Source: Chlorops oryzae
Lineage: Eukaryota; Arthropoda; Insecta; Diptera; Chloropidae
Assembly (NCBI GenBank): GCA_020466095.1
Contig: CM035808.1
Location: 44,268,793-44,332,792 of the forward strand
DNA: 64,000 bases
Direction: 5' to 3'
Shown: piece by piece, positions 47,788 through 58,445 of the stretch
Layout of the letters: each line of letters opens with the position of its first letter
How positions within the stretch are numbered: position 1 is the first letter of the stretch
The notes under the pieces: generated by a model
The model's input: the letters and a program-made list of their open reading frames with translations, nothing else
Told to the model about the DNA's origin: nothing
Database searches by the model: none
Made by a program: the position numbers and the translations under genes

Positions 47788-49174
47788 AAAAAAAATGTTT
47801 CCTTTACAAAATCGGTTTGTGCGGCCAATTTGCTAATTTTATAGAGTAACTTGAAATCTGATCTGTTTCATACGACGGACTGCAGGAACCACTATATTAT
47901 GGACATAATAGGGGACATATAGCTACCCCTATTTTGTTTACAAAGAATATGAGATACATATATTTATATACGTGTATCTGTATATATGAATATATTCATG
48001 ATAATGTATTTATTAAATGAATTGTGAATAAATATATTAAAAATAAAAGAAATATTTGGGTAATGCGGTGGGGATGGAAGAGTCAAAATACGGGGGAAAG
48101 GAAGCTGAAGGACGACCGGATTGGAAGGAGAATAAAACCTGGAGCTGAATTGGACCAAGGAACATTGAAGGAAGACGATTAAAGGGACCATTGAAGGGAT
48201 CATGCGAGCACGAGAACCAGGAGATGGACGTAGAGGATCGGTGGAACCAATGTAACACAGAGTGAGTGATATGGTTGAATGTTTTCCTTTTTTGAGAACT
48301 ATATTATTTATTTATATATAATATATTTTTAATGCTTTTATGAAGGATGAATTGGTTATTGAATGAGTGAGTGTTGCAATATGCGAGAGTGAAATAAAAA
48401 CGAGCGAAATGATAATGCATGTGTTTATTGAAATGGAATTCAATCCTGTTTTCCATATTTAAAAAAAAAAATCCTACTGAAGAGGCCTATTGCCAGGGAC
48501 CGAAAACGTTCCAGGAAGGCATGGTTAGGACTGACTAACAATCAGTTGTTAGGATAGATTTGCAGCAGCGTACTGCACAATAATACCCCCATAATGATAG
48601 ATATATGATTGTGTGGATGATACGTGAAAATAATGGTGCAATAAATTTATTATATATCCTCTACTTTATATTTTTCATTTTTAATATAATGAATTTAAAG
48701 TGGTTTTAAGTGAAAGAAAGTGAAAAGTTTAATAAAAGAAGAAGGAAAGGAATTTAAAAGAAAGTGTAAAAGAATTGCAACAAAAGAAGAAAGAAGGAAT
48801 TTAAAAGAAAGAAAAGGGGAAAAGAAATGAAAGAAGCTAAAAATAGAGAAAGAAAGTGAGAACTTTGGCTTAAAATGTAAAATTTTGATTGCCAAATTGG
48901 TTTAATTTAAAATTTATATTTTTGAGCTGCTGATTTTGATTTAAAACTCATTAACAATTGCTAAATAAAGTAAAATAAAACAAATTAAAATAAATAAAGA
49001 CATATCAAATAAATAAATATAATAGAATAAATAATTGATTAAATTCGCTTAATCGCTTCATTTGATTTAAAAGTGAAAAATTTTTAGGCTAAAATTCTCA
49101 CCAACTTCTAATATGCGCACATATAAAGGTGCGGTTGAAATCGTTTAAATGTTCAATTGTATGTGCAGTGCTTC
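47788..49174. other. Core between fold-back arms
   Basis: No recognised gene. It includes a GA-rich tract (48700-48860) and a more GC-rich piece (48050-48260) with ORFs lacking any domain. Whether it is the element's own interior or another old insertion cannot be told from this sequence alone. Confidence 0.4.
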
Positions 49175-49253
49175 AAATATTAAGTGTATCCAAATGTCAT
49201 ATTTAGGCTACAATACTCTTAATGACTTATAGTGATGGGCAAATCCGAAACCA

Positions 49254-49302
49254 GTATCGATACTTAGGTATCGGGATACTCAAGTCCAATCAGTATCGAT
49301 AC
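49254..49302. promoter_or_regulatory. Two GTATCGATAC sites (DRE-like), left end of hAT element 1
   Basis: The 10-bp palindrome GTATCGATAC occurs at 49254-49263 and 49293-49302. It contains TATCGATA, the Drosophila DNA-replication-related element bound by DREF, a BED-finger protein related to hAT transposases. Binding here is inference. Confidence 0.5.
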
Positions 49303-49565
49303 AACGATACTATCGCGGCCAAATAAAACGATACCCATTTTTATATCCGCTCCCTTGTGTAAATAAGTGCTTTGAAGCGCAATAATAGGCTAAACTCTTC
49401 CGTACCCGCATTATCATTACGATGATCGTAATACGATTTCTAAAGAAATTATAAAATATGAAATACTTAAAAAATATGTTCAGGGTATGTATTTGAAATG
49501 TATGTATTATATATGCAAATTATGTACAGTTTTTTGAGCAGTTTTAATGAAAATCCAAAAAAAAA

Positions 49566-51382
49566 CAAGTAAGAAAGCTAAAGTCGGTCAAGCCCGACTT
49601 TGAAATACCCAGCGTCCCGACATTATGAGCGCACTATGTTTTGCTTCTCTATTTGTGGGCGTGGCAGTGGGAGGGCAACATAAATTATTTCCTACACCTT
49701 TCATTCGCCTTGGTGAACCTATGTTGCGAATTTGAAGCTTCTACGCCTTTTACTTTGGAAGTTATGAAAATTCTCTATTTGTGGGCGTGGCAGTGGGCGG
49801 GCTACATAAATTTTTGTTCCTACACCTTTCATTTGCCTTGGTCAACCTATGCTGCGAATTTGAAGCTTCTACGCCTTTTACTTCACAAGTTACGATAAGC
49901 CCTTCTTTTTGGGCTTATTTGTGGGCGTGGCTCGAGGAGAGCGGCGTCCATTTTTTGCCAGGATATGTCCCTTTTCGTAGTTTACCAGTACACCAAATAT
50001 CAATGGATTGTGTTGAGTGGTTCGCAAGTTACAAGCATTTTACTGAAAACACATTATTAGAGACTCCAAAAAATGTTAAATGATAAAGCCAAAAAATGTT
50101 AAGAAAATGTTATATAAACATGTCGGAAAATGTTATGAAAAATGTTATATAGTGGAAAATATGTTAAAAAATGTGAAAACTTTCTAAAAATATGGATACT
50201 GGAAAAACTCACAATGACAACAAAAAAATCTAATAAAAATAGCTTTTAATTTTCTTTATTTATTTCATCATTTAAAAAGCTATAATATTAAATTGAATAA
50301 TAATTTACATTGATATATGTGCATCTGTTAGATTGTGACGTTTGTCGGACAAAATGCTTCGGTAAATGGAAAAAGAACGTTCAACATGCACAGATGTGAG
50401 TGGTGAATACTTTGAATAAAGACAAATATTTCTATGTCAGAAATTAGCATGAAAAGAAGATTTGCAAAAACCTTAGCGTTTGTCAGGGACATGGTGTTTG
50501 AATTTCACTTGCTAACTGAATTTCGCTGAACCTCGACAACAGTTTAAAACAATGGTAGACATATGTTAACAAGTACTGGACTAATATTCCAATATCATTG
50601 GAATTTTTTTCTCTATTCGCTGAGCACCAACGCAAAACTTATCTTTTTGCACACAACTATAAAACAAATTCAGTTAAAAATCAGCGGAAAACGGTAAAAT
50701 GCTGCTAGATTTTCAGATAACCGCAATGATGCATTTTTCTCCGCTGCCTTCAAAATCTGCTAGATCTACTGGCATCTGCTGAATTGGCATCACTGATCTA
50801 TGCGTCTAATGTGTCAGCTGTTCAGCAAGACAAAACAAGAGCTATTCTACTTGCAGGGATAGAAAATAAAGTAGTTTTACAATGTACAGCGTTGAATAAT
50901 TCGGTATTTTTACGTTTTGCTCAATTTTATGTATAGAGTTTTTCAGCAAAGTGGATAAAAATTTTAAAAAATGTTAAAAAAATGTTAAAAAAATGTTAAA
51001 TAGAAAAATAGCCAGAAAATGTTAAAAAAAAATGTTTTAACATTTTAACATTTTTTGGAGTCTCTACACATTATATTCATTTGTGGGCGTGGCAGTGGGC
51101 GGATGTCTCCCATTTTTACTTAGGATCATACTCGGATCCCGATATACCTGTGTGCCAAATTTCGACTTGATTGGTCCAACCGTTTCGGAGGAGATCCGAC
51201 CACGGACGGACGGACAGACGGACGGACGGACGGACGGACAGACGGACAGACGGACATGTCTAAATCGATTCAGTTTTTGATCCTGATCATTTCTATATAT
51301 ATTTTGCTATATCTCCGGAGCTTAATTCTCCCTGTTACAAGATTTGCACAAAACTAATATAACCCGCTTACGCTGGGTATAA
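49566..51382 (-). mobile_element. DINE-1/INE-1-like Helentron, copy 3, split by a hAT element
   Basis: Reverse orientation, same subfamily as copy 2. The 3' terminus CTTACTTG (plus CAAGTAAG at 49566) is followed by the hairpin AAAGTCGG-TCAAGC-CCGACTTT (49580-49601). ATACCCAGCG (about 49606-49615) is the exact inverse of CGCTGGGTAT (51371-51380), a clear subterminal inverted repeat. Two central units of about 126 bp (from 49651 and 49777) and a GGACGGACAGAC microsatellite (about 51194-51256) are present. The 5' end TATACCC lies at 51375-51381. Without the inserted hAT element 2 it is about 0.8 kb and appears full length, unlike copy 2. Confidence 0.85.
50058..51066. mobile_element. Non-autonomous hAT element 2 (1009 bp)
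   Basis: Perfect terminal inverted repeats of 23 bp begin TAGAGACTCCAAAAAATG at both ends. Perfect 8-bp duplications CACATTAT (50050-50057 and 51067-51074) flank it. The flanking DINE-1 sequence is continuous with copy 2 once the insert is removed. AAAAAATGTTA words are repeated many times near both ends, as expected for transposase-binding subterminal repeats. No long ORF. Perfect ends and duplications make it the youngest layer of this nest. Confidence 0.9.
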
Positions 51383-51606
51383 AAAGCAAATTAGCATATT
51401 AAACCTTAAATTAGCATGAACTGTGAATTAGCCTATTATTGGGAAAACCAATATTGTTGGTTCAGAGCAGCAAGGAAAATGCTCTGGCGAAAGTCAATTC
51501 CCGCACTCATCCATTATTAAACCCGCTATTGAAAAAGTCTTTCGCAAGGAACAGATGTTCCAACGAGTACCCAATTCAGACAGAATACTCTAAATTAAGT
51601 CTCCAT

Positions 51607-51684
51607 GTATCGATACTAGTAAGTATCGCGCTGCGAAAGAATCGATGCCAAATTTCGATAGTATCACCCCAAAAGTATCGATAC
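51607..51684. promoter_or_regulatory. Two GTATCGATAC sites (DRE-like), right end of hAT element 1
   Basis: Copies at 51607-51616 and 51675-51684, mirroring the two at the left end. Their position near both termini suits transposase-binding repeats; the match to the DREF site is seen in sequence, the function is inferred. Confidence 0.5.
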
Positions 51685-51985
51685 CCGATACTATCGTATC
51701 GGTATCGCACTCCTAATGACTTATATGCACATATGCAAAGGTGCATACGTGATATGGCATGAAAATGTTTCAAATCATATGTGATATGTCATACGCGTAT
51801 GCACAAAATGTGATGTGTTAAAAACAATTTGTTATGAAAATGTGAAGTGATTTGTTTCCAAATATAATAAGGTATGCAATATTAATATTTATATTTAACA
51901 AATACCAGTGTGGTAATCCATGCAGATAAGGATAACAAGTTTTGGTATTGATGATGTGGTGGTGATCTTCATGTGCATGGATTGC

Positions 51986-52604
51986 GTTAAAAATAGGCGA
52001 AGGGTCCGAAGCACCACCACCAAGAAGTCTTCCTTGACTCAACTGCAATTTTTTAAACTTTTTTTTTAATTTTTCCAAACAGCTGGGTTTTGAAAATTGA
52101 ACTCAATTTTGATATCATATTTTAACGCAGTGCCCAATAGGTACTTTTTTTTAAATTAGGTACATTGGGAAATTGTAATTTTTTATCCCTGCCGTACGTA
52201 CACGGACGCGCACACAAATGCATACATCTACATAAATGCAGCTCGCTAATCGACAGAATAATAGTAAAACACGTGGGTAAGCGATGTGTCAACTTTTTAG
52301 TGGCTGAAAATTTTTACGTTCAAATGCAAACGTTCGTATTAGGGATTCCAATCCCGGGATCCCGGACGTTTTCTAGTCCCGAAAATCCCGGGATTAGTCT
52401 TCGTGAGTCCCCGGGCATTTTCGCAATTATTTTTAACTATCGAGGTAGTAATATCGACACATAATCAGATGAAAATGCTTTAAGATATAACGTTGCAAGT
52501 GTACACCCACTACGTACCTACATTTAACAACACTGCAGCTGATCGGAGATGATTCGGCTAACTGTGTGGCTACACAACAGATAAATGATGGCACGCTACA
52601 CGTC
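51986..52604. other. Spacer with one isolated hAT-like end
   Basis: At 52340 TAGGGATTCCAATCCCGGGA, followed by several CCCGGGAT words to about 52415, looks like the terminus of a hAT-type MITE. No partner end was found nearby, so it is probably a truncated copy. The rest is unremarkable. Confidence 0.4.
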
Positions 52605-52744
52605 ATATAAAACTATAGCTGCAACTTCGACCAAATTTCGGCGCGTTATGGCCTGATTTGGTGAAAAAGTTCAACTGTGGTGAACCACGCCATAAGTCGA
52701 GTGTTTTGGTGAACCACGTAATAGAAAGTGTGGTGTACCACGTA

Positions 52745-54044
52745 TAGGGTGATTGATTATTCGACATTTTCCTGTAACCGGTTTTCGAATAACCCGATAT
52801 TTAAGGATATTAAAAAAACCGATTGAGCAAATAAAATTTAACTAAAAACCGGCTAACCGGTTATGTTAAAAATCCAAATAAAAATAAATTTCGGGGCAGG
52901 TGTTATTTGCTTGTGACTGTTTTATTTAAAAGCCATTTTGAAAAAAACTTACAACATTAAAAAAAAACCCAAACAAAAAATTGCACATTCAGCGTATAAA
53001 ATAAATTAAAAACAGCCATATTTTCATTTGATATACCATAAGTTAAAAATATATATCATCGTTCGTAAAATATTTTGTTGTATATGAAGAAATACAATAG
53101 GGGTATTCACAAAGGCGTGTTAAAAACGTTGGAAAGTCGGAAAATCGGAAAATTGCGACTTCTTAAAAAATTTTAAGCTTTTTTTTATCTTGCACAGCTT
53201 TTTAAGCAGTTAAAATTTTCCAATTTTCCGACTTTCCTATTTTCCGACGCCTTTGTGAATACCCCTAATGTGTTGGAAATTCACGTTTAAGGTTTATTTA
53301 AATAGAACTGAGCTAAAAAATGTGTGCTTATCGTTTGACGGGGTGGAGTTTCGTATAGATCTCTGATTTGTATTGTATGGAAAAATTGTTTTTCGTGTTA
53401 ATAATAAGGATTGCCATTATATTGTTATTGCAAAAAGCGTTGATACACCGAAATCCAAAAAAATTCTACCTTTGAAAACCACAGTGAAAAATCTTTCAAA
53501 AAGAACTATTGTTTTACTATATCCAATTTACCCAATTGCTTCCCAAAGCACTAGTAAAGTTTTAGTTCGAGTGTACAAGTGGTGATTTTTAGCTCACGCA
53601 CAATGTTAATTTTCTACAGAACAAGACATAAGCAGAGGTATAAAGAAGAACCAGTACTGGTGGAATTAGAAGTAGTAAAACGCTAGAGTTTAACTGCTCG
53701 TACTTCCTGCAGGGTAGCTAATGATAATACATATATACTTTCAATGTAGACACAAATGCAACTCTAAAAGAGAATTCGCTAAGAGTTTCACCAATATAAT
53801 TGCTTAGTGTAAAAGTCGTCAATAGAGGTAATTTCATGACAATTTTTATATTCAGTTTGTATGACGTTCGAAAGAAAATAACTATCTGAAGGTTTAAATA
53901 ATCTGTTGGAGAAAAAACCGGGTATTCGCTTAAAAAAACCGATTTATTCGATATTCGAAAAATCAGTTTTGAGAAAAAACCGCCTCGCAAAGCGCGAAAA
54001 AAACCGGCCGGTTAATCGATCGGTTAACCGAATCAATCACCCTA
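52745..54044. mobile_element. Non-autonomous hAT element 3 (1300 bp)
   Basis: Ends TAGGGTGATTGATT at both termini (14 bp perfect inverted repeat). Perfect 8-bp duplications ACCACGTA (52737-52744 and 54045-54052). Subterminal regions are rich in AACCGG/CCGGTT words. ORFs inside are short and show no transposase signature. A further MITE lies within it at 53098-53267. Confidence 0.88.
53098..53267. mobile_element. MITE inside hAT element 3 (about 170 bp)
   Basis: Perfect inverted ends TAGGGGTATTCACAAAGGCG, continuing into GGAAAGTCGGAAAAT-type repeats on both arms. The flanks allow TA as target duplication, but the exact boundary is ambiguous. The superfamily is not assigned. Confidence 0.75.
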
Positions 54045-54110
54045 ACCACGTAATAGCTTTTGGCCGAAGTTGCACCTATAGTTCTATATGGTAAGGACGT
54101 CAATGAGACG

Positions 54111-54178
54111 CTCTCCAGTTGTATAAGAAATGAAGTATTTTTTTATATATAGTATTTCATTTCTTAAGAGCTGGAGAG
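54111..54178. repeat. 68-bp palindrome
   Basis: Arms CTCTCCAGTTGTATAAGAAA and the complementary TTTCTTAAGAGCTGGAGAG surround an AT core. They match except for a few bases. It may be a very small MITE or a hairpin-forming sequence. Confidence 0.7.
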
Positions 54179-54219
54179 TTTTTACTAAATAAATGAATTT
54201 TAATTAATTACAAATTTAC

Positions 54220-54474
54220 AATTGAATCATCGCCTCGAATAACGTTGTAAGCGACAAATTTTTTGAACCTATTTTTCTGACTTTCACTGTCAATAATAAT
54301 CTAGCCTTTAAAGCTATCATAAATGTGTTCTTATTTGGTCAACTCTTGGACATTTCTCAACATTTCAGAAATATCAAAGACGTGAAGTGACTTTGTTCGC
54401 ACTGTCTGGCATGACAAATTTCCAAAAATGTGAAACTTGTCGCTTACAACGTTATTCGAGGCGATGATTCAATT
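54220..54474. repeat. Perfect 38-bp inverted repeat, 255-bp unit
   Basis: The left arm 54220-54257 (AATTGAATCATCGCCTCGAA and on) is exactly the inverse complement of 54437-54474. The outer four bases AATT are self-complementary, so they may be either target duplication or arm. About 180 bp lie between. The right arm is in frame with the coding segment that follows, so it may be exon sequence with an inverted duplicate, not a transposon end. Confidence 0.85.
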
Positions 54475-54478
54475 ACAG

Positions 54479-54827
54479 AACTAATATTGGAATTGGAGGG
54501 TGCCTGCGCAGGGATCAACCGATATGCGGCGGAAGTGCGCCGCATATTAAACCAAGTGGTAAGTTCGAAATACGATATATAAATTTCAATTATTTATATA
54601 CATTTATTTTTTATATTCAATAGCGAAATGTACAACAACAGCAGCAGCGGCGCCCGGCAATATCCATATACCACCGCCGCCTCCCCCCGCGCGGAAGATA
54701 TCAACACAATAGAAATCCTCAGCTGCAACAACAGCAGCAGCAGCAACAACAACAACGGCAGCAGCAGCACACTTACACAGGCATGCTCGAGAAATCTAAT
54801 CCGAATACAAAAATTCAAAATCAATAA
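54479..54827 (+). CDS. Two-exon glutamine-rich coding segment, partial gene
   Basis: I do not recognise the protein. A first exon (54479-54558 if the acceptor is TTACAG; perhaps further upstream) reads LILELEGACAGINRYAAEVR and on to LNQV. It is followed by a consensus donor GTG|GTAAGT, a 65-bp intron with ATTCAATAG acceptor (54559-54623), and a second exon in phase 0. The second exon encodes RNVQQQQQRRPAISIY, an Arg/Pro-rich part, a stretch of 10 glutamines and a short tail to the stop at 54825-54827 (67 codons). Opening the frame across the splice and the typical small fly intron support a real gene. The 5' exons and start codon are not visible nearby. In the same frame, coding-like sequence (VAYNVIRGDDSITE) extends back through the right arm of the 38-bp inverted repeat. 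It could be a gene remnant or the end of a gene whose other exons are outside or displaced by insertions. Confidence 0.5.
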
Positions 54828-57800
54828 GAATTCAATAGAAATTTTAAACTATTTCCAATTTTTTATGGGGATTCGATTTCTAAAGCATGCCTATTAATGT
54901 TTATTAAAAAACCAGAAAAAATTATAGTTTCTTGTTTTTTTCTTTTCTTTCCAGATGTGAAATTTTTTTTCGAAAAGCGATTTCGGCTGCAAAAGCTTTT
55001 TAGAAAACCTTAGTGTCTATCCACTCCACATTTTGTACTTAAATTTTTTTTTTTCGCTAACCCACCAGACGTGATTTTTGGGACAAAAATTCCAGCGAAA
55101 TAACAGGGAAGTCAAAGCTGTTGTTCTCTCAAACATTGTTATTTCGTCCCCTTTTTTCAACACTAATTGATTGCCAATAAACAGGAAAATATAAAATTTA
55201 CCAATTTAATGTTTTTAATTTTTCAATTTTCATAGCCTACGGTTAGGAAGAAGAAATCGAAACATAATGAAAAGAACATTTGAATAAGAAAACCCGATAA
55301 TGCGACAAGTCAATGTGTCAATATGTACAATATTTCAGTTGAATAAAAAAAGAAAACTCTTATGCTGGCAACCGCTCGCTGGATATCTCAAATAGACGTA
55401 GCAGACACGGTCGCCTCTTGCAGGTGTAATTCTAATTCGATAAGGTTTTATTTTTTTTCCTCTTAAATTTTTATAAGTAATATTTATTTAAAAAAATTTT
55501 GTTTGAATTTTAACTTTCTTTGGGAAGACGTGTTCTTTAAGAAGTAAGTATCGCCCATGTAGGACTGTAGGTCTAACTGTCGACGTCGAAAGGCCTCTGC
55601 CGCTAATAAGAAACTCCCCATTAGGCAGGGATAGGAAACTCAACTCTTTCGAGAAATTCACCAGAAAGCTACCAACAACAATACGGGCAGACAAAAAGTG
55701 GCACTATGATGCCACTTGCAAGAAAATTATAAAAGAAACACGGCGTCAGCTCGGTTTTTTATATTGCTTGAAAAGTTCATAATTGAAACTTTACTAAATG
55801 TATTACGATATGTTTTTGCTTAATGTGCACGAATGTTTTCAGTTTGTAATAAATTGACACACATTTTTGACTACTGCTACGAATTTGATTGTATATAGAA
55901 TTTAGTATTTTTGCTGAAAAAGTGTGATCAAAAAGTTATGTGGACGGGGTAGGACAAAAAAAAACCATTTCTATTTCTCCTTAATATTGAGTTTCCTTGA
56001 TTATTTTTATGTTTTCCAAGCTTTTCATGGCATTTTATGAGTTTGGTAGATATTTTATATGTAATGTACTCGAAAATCTCCCAAAATTAAAATTAAAAGT
56101 GGCAATGCATTTCACCACAGCAGAGCTAAAGCCTTCGCTGCCATAGCGTGCTTCTCTTTTCCTCATGCTATATGCATATGTTGAAGCAGCGTAGCTCTAA
56201 CACATTGCAGGGATTAGGAAGAAGAAGAGTTAGACCTATACTCCTATATGGTATCGCCTTAAAGTACAACCAAAAAACTGCTTTGCGAAAAGAAAAAGGA
56301 CCTTAATTTTTCGATCTCGCTCTCAATTAATAAAGGAAACTGTAATCACCTGTCAGAAAGTTTTGCCAGCGGGGCTGCTACGTGAAATTACACGTTTTCA
56401 TAAGTTAAGAAAAGCTGAAAGTAAAAGGGACATGCCGGAATAAGAAAGAAGCGAAGCTATAACAATCATAAAAATCAAAATAACGAAGACGAAAAATAAC
56501 AGAAAGCCAAAGAAGAACAATAAGAACAGTTTCAAACAAAACGAAGGAAGATTTTCCAACTGAAAACAGTCCGCCGGAGGGATAGTCAAATCCGATTTGC
56601 AAATGTACAAAAAAAAATGTTTTAATAACAAATACAAAAGACGCTAATTGAAGACGAAAATACTACCTTAGCAAACCGCAACAAAAACATCAACAACAAC
56701 ACCAACAAGAGCAACAACAAATCCCGAGTCCTGTTAGAGCAACAGTATTTCCACGGAATTTTGACGAGCTATGACAAACACACTTGTTAAAAGTTTTCGT
56801 TCGCTTTGGGGGAAAACTCGAGGGAAAAAAAATCAACAAAAAAAAAAAAAATATATAAAAAAAAATAAGGAAACATAAAAACACAAAAATGTATGAAGAA
56901 CAATCTGTAACTAAATTATAATGAAAAAGTTTACTCAAAAGACATTCCGAAGAATAAGATGGAAGAATTTGGATGGACTGGAATAAAGCGTAATTCCGGC
57001 AGGATTCAAATTCCTGGCACTCTTTTCGGAAAGAAATAATTGTAATCGGGATTTTTTGGTATGCCAACAGTGTCCAGTCATACATCCGCTTGGATGTTGT
57101 GGTAAAAAGAAAATATTTCCAAAAAATAAATAAATACAAGAGCCAACAGAGCGACAGGGACCGAGACGAAGCAAATAAAATAGAATCAGGCGACATGCCG
57201 CGCAGGTGGGCATCGCCAATGGGTGCGGAACTGTCAGCCAGCAAGCAAGCCAGCCGACGACAGAAGTTGTGACTGTTGCTGATTTTTATGCAAATGATGA
57301 CAACGGGAAGAGAATTTGTTTTTTTTTTTTGCTCTATCTCTCTTTATTTTCTTTTGCGCCGTTAACAATATCATTAATAGGCTCTCTTACGAAGGACTGC
57401 GGTGCTATACTACAGATGTAAATTGAGTTTGTATGTATGTATACGAGGAGTGTGTATATAAATAAATTCACTTTATACTCAGTAAAGATGACTACTGGAA
57501 GTCTCTCGTCTATTGCCTTAACAAGCTGATGACATTATAATGTAAAGCTCAGTGAAATGCGAGATTATAGAGGCAATACAAACAATGACAGGACAATAAT
57601 GCAAATGACAATGTCATTTAAGAAAAAAAAAAATGAATGGAAATAAACCAAAAGGCAAATAAAGCAATGATAGTAGCAGTCGGTCTCCTCCGGATTAAGA
57701 GATTCTTTTAAAAGGAAGAATCAGGGTGAGACGAAAAAGAAACTCTACAGCTTTTAACAGCTTTCTTAATTTTGTGGAACAAAGCCAAAAGCAGATTTGA

Positions 57801-57985
57801 AAAAATTCGACGAAAAATAGAGATGCAATTTGTTTTATTGGCTCGAAATTTAACATGTTAGATCCAAGATAATAATGGTGATCATAAGAATGTAATTCTT
57901 GATCAGTGTTAGTTTGTTAATTTGAAATAATTCCACAAATTAAAATAAATGTACCTATGTACATAAAAAACTCGGGATTATATTA
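54828..57985. other. Non-coding stretch
   Basis: No supported gene. The 184-residue minus-strand ORF at 56690-57244 crosses A- and CAA-rich sequence and lacks a domain. Otherwise AT-rich and featureless. Confidence 0.35.
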
Positions 57986-58445
57986 AGATTACTTTGAATT
58001 ATTTTTGATTATTAATTAAATATGATTTATTTTATTAATTTAAAGAAATTATTTAATTCATTTGATTGTATTTAATTAATTGAATTCATTATGTTAATTT
58101 AATTTAATTGAAATTAATTAGTTTAATTAATTAAATTTAATTTATTTAATTTATTTATTTAATTTAATTAATTATATTATTTTCATTGGATTAATTAAAT
58201 AAATTATTTGAAATAAATAATTTAAATAATTTTCAATTTAAATAACTTTAATTCACTTAAATAATTTATTGAATAAACAAACTTAAAAAATCCAAAACAA
58301 TTAAATTAATTTAATTAACTTGATTTACTACGTTATAGTTTAACTATTTTTATTAGTTTATTGAATTGAATAAGTTGAATTAATTTCATTAATTTAACTT
58401 AATTAATTTAATAAATTTTAATTTAACAAAAATAATGCAAATTTA
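57986..58445. repeat. TTAATTAAATT low-complexity tract
   Basis: About 460 bp dominated by TTAATT, AATTTAATTTA and similar palindromic AT words. No coding capacity. Confidence 0.8.

Larger units (their letters stand above)
49230..51715. mobile_element. Non-autonomous hAT element 1, hosting a DINE-1
   Basis: Flanked by perfect 8-bp duplications ATGACTTA (49222-49229 and 51716-51723). Removing the element and one duplication restores the arm sequence TTAATGACTTATATGCAC, which matches the other arm of the host repeat. The ends start TAGTGATGGGCAAATCCG and, from the right, TAGGAGTGCGATACCG, so the TIRs are imperfect. Two GTATCGATAC palindromes lie near each end. Its own sequence is about 670 bp (49230-49565 and 51383-51715); the rest is a nested DINE-1. 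No transposase. Confidence 0.82.
47483..51985. mobile_element. Long inverted-repeat (fold-back-like) element with nested insertions
   Basis: The left arm 47483-47787 and the right arm are inverted copies over about 300 bp with roughly 85-90% visible identity. The right arm is in two pieces, 49175-49229 and 51716-51985, separated by the hAT element. Shared landmarks are GCAATCCATGCACATGAAG at the outer ends, CATACGCGTATG in the middle and GACATTTGGA(T/C)ACACTTAATATT at the inner ends. Without the insertions the element would be about 2.0 kb. The 1.4-kb core (47788-49174) is AT-rich without a recognised ORF. I found no target duplication around the outer ends. The alternative is two opposed copies of a shorter repeat. 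Confidence 0.65.
52605..54089. mobile_element. Small MITE split by hAT element 3
   Basis: Inverted ends ATATAAAACTATAGCTGCAA on the left and ATATAGAACTATAGGTGCAA read from the right match over about 31 bp with three differences. Without the inserted hAT element it would be about 177 bp. The target duplication is unclear. Confidence 0.6.

Noticed and set aside
49219..51727. A 12-bp target duplication TAATGACTTATA for the insertion at 49230
   Set aside because: The same sequence is better parsed as an 8-bp ATGACTTA duplication with element ends starting TAG, which fits hAT and restores the host arm exactly.
53373..53585. ORF inside hAT element 3 as a transposase remnant
   Set aside because: It has no hAT or BED-finger motif and starts at a non-ATG codon.
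56690..57244. 184-residue minus-strand ORF
   Set aside because: Its hydrophobic stretch comes from an A-rich tract and its cysteine-rich end from CAA/CAG repeats.
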